Below, in pieces: positions 5,304 to 6,401 of a stretch of DNA of 6,401 nt (positions are counted from its first letter, which is position 1; every line of letters begins with the position of its first letter). Below the pieces are notes generated by a model. It searched no databases. It saw only the letters and a program-made list of their open reading frames with translations, and had not been told where the DNA came from. A program made the position numbers and the translations under genes. This DNA is from Pseudomonadota bacterium (GTDB taxonomy: Bacteria; Pseudomonadota; Alphaproteobacteria; Acetobacterales; Acetobacteraceae), in NCBI GenBank assembly GCA_021815835.1, contig JAKAZN010000117.1:1-6401 (forward strand), written 5' to 3'.

Positions 5304-6377
5304 ATGCGCGCCTGGGCCGTGGTCGAAAACGGGCAACCCCTGCGGGAGATCGAGCTCCCGACGCCCGAACCCAAGGGCACCGAGGTGCTGGTGGAGGTGA
5401 CGCATTGCGGCGTCTGCCACTCCGATCTGCATATCTGGGAAGGCTATTACGATCTCGGCGGCGGCCAGAAGATGTCGCTCAAGGATCGCGGCGTGAAGCT
5501 GCCGCTGGCGATGGGCCACGAGATCGTCGGCCGCGTCGTGAAGCTGGGGCCGGATGCCCCGGCGGCGGCGCATGGCGTGAAGGTCGGCGATCTGCGCATC
5601 GTCTATCCCTGGGTCGGCTGCGGCAAATGCGAGGCCTGCCTGAGCGACGAGGACAATATGTGCCTCAACCAGGTGAGCCTGGGCGTCTATCAGAACGGCG
5701 GCTACGGGACCCATGTAGTGGCGCCGCATCCGCGGCATCTGGTCGATCCCGGCTCGCTCGATCCGGCGATCGCCGCAACCTATGCGTGCTCGGGCATCAC
5801 CGTCTATTCGGCGATCCGCAAGGTGATGCCGCTGCCGCCGGATGAGGCGATCGTGCTGGTGGGCGCCGGCGGGCTGGGCCTGAACGCGATCGCGGTGCTG
5901 CGGGCGATGAACCATCGCAACATCATCGTGGTGGATATCAGCGAGGAAAAACGCAAGGCGGCGCTGGCCGAGGGCGCGACCCAGGTCGTGGATGGCAACG
6001 GGGCCGACGTGGCCAAGCGCATCATGGCCGCCGCCGGCGGGCCGGTGCTGGCCGTGGTCGATCTCGTGAACGGCACGGCGACGGCCCGCTTCGCGTTCGG
6101 CGCGCTGCGCAAGGGCGGGCGGCTGGTGCAGGTGGGGCTGTTCGGGGGTGAGCTGATGCTGCCGCTGCCGCTGATGGCGATCCGCGCGCTGACGGTGCGC
6201 GGCAGCTACGTGGGCAGCCCGAAGGAGTTGCGCGAACTCGTGAAGCTCGCCCAGGACGGCAAGCTGCCGGCGATCCCGGTGACGATGGTGCCGCAGCGTG
6301 AGGCCGACGCGGCGCTGATGCGGCTGCGCGCGGGCCAGGTGACGGGGCGGCTGGTGCTGCGGGCGGACGCGGCCTGA
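5304..6377 (+). CDS. Zinc-dependent alcohol dehydrogenase (medium-chain dehydrogenase/reductase)
   Basis: It is predicted to interconvert an alcohol with an aldehyde or ketone using a nicotinamide cofactor, in the cytoplasm. It has 357 residues. Catalytic zinc ligands are expected at C35 (in THCGVCHSDLH), H72 with E73 (GHE), and C162 (in ACSGITVYSA). The structural zinc set is complete: C106, C109, C112 and C120 in GCGKCEACLSDEDNMC. The Rossmann dinucleotide motif is GAGGLG (187–192), and Asp211 ends the second β-strand (IIVVDIS), which in this family favours NAD(H) over NADP(H). Compared with the commonest bacterial ADHs there is an extra segment at about 46–66 (GYYDLGGGQKMSLKDRG) between the first ligand loop and the GHE motif, next to the substrate cleft. 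Its substrate cannot be assigned. A strong Shine–Dalgarno and the 54-bp gap suggest a unit separate from scpB. The 24 bp after its stop show nothing. Confidence 0.93.
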   Translation: MRAWAVVENGQPLREIELPTPEPKGTEVLVEVTHCGVCHSDLHIWEGYYDLGGGQKMSLKDRGVKLPLAMGHEIVGRVVKLGPDAPAAAHGVKVGDLRIVYPWVGCGKCEACLSDEDNMCLNQVSLGVYQNGGYGTHVVAPHPRHLVDPGSLDPAIAATYACSGITVYSAIRKVMPLPPDEAIVLVGAGGLGLNAIAVLRAMNHRNIIVVDISEEKRKAALAEGATQVVDGNGADVAKRIMAAAGGPVLAVVDLVNGTATARFAFGALRKGGRLVQVGLFGGELMLPLPLMAIRALTVRGSYVGSPKELRELVKLAQDGKLPAIPVTMVPQREADAALMRLRAGQVTGRLVLRADAA

Positions 6378-6401
6378 GAGGGGCACACGGGTCGACTTCA
6401 C

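Noticed and set aside
5283..6401. Minus-strand open frame (372 codons) opposite the alcohol dehydrogenase
   Set aside because: It mirrors a gene with intact zinc and NAD motifs. The His/Arg/Gln-rich product shows no recognisable domain.

Overview
The window is very GC-rich (by eye around 70 %), and all six convincing genes lie on the + strand. Gene content and order suggest an alphaproteobacterium. The nagZ–scpA–scpB linkage, the style of the ScpA and ScpB sequences and the GC content fit Rhodospirillales, perhaps Acetobacteraceae. That placement is an inference from gene order and sequence style, not from a marker gene.

Layout. (1) 1–989: a membrane di-iron hydroxylase/desaturase of the sterol desaturase superfamily, probably starting at 87, with three 18-bp tandem repeats at its 3' end. 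(2) 1045–1827: a textbook short-chain enoyl-CoA hydratase with a good ribosome binding site. (3) 1828–2124: a 297-bp gap with no convincing gene. It holds a compact nested inverted-repeat structure (core 1884–1943) that folds on paper into a three-way junction, followed by sequence in which I see nothing clear. (4) 2125–5249: a tight cluster nagZ – site-2 protease – scpA – scpB. The genes overlap by 4, 17 and 4 nt, so the cluster is almost certainly one transcription unit with translational coupling. (5) 5169 to about 5231: a REP-like double-palindrome element lying inside the 3' end of scpB, in frame. It supplies the last ~26 codons of that gene. (6) 5304–6377: a zinc-dependent medium-chain alcohol dehydrogenase behind a strong Shine–Dalgarno, probably a separate transcription unit.

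Roles. NagZ recycles peptidoglycan fragments in the cytoplasm. ScpA and ScpB are the kleisin and accessory subunits of the SMC condensin that compacts and segregates the chromosome. The M50 protease between them is an integral membrane protease of unknown substrate. The flanking hydroxylase, enoyl-CoA hydratase and alcohol dehydrogenase are general lipid, acyl-CoA and alcohol metabolism genes with no evident functional tie to the central operon.

I see no mobile element, CRISPR array, rRNA, tRNA or defence system. The two points most worth a second look are the unexplained three-way-junction element upstream of nagZ and the palindromic repeat that has become the C-terminus of ScpB.
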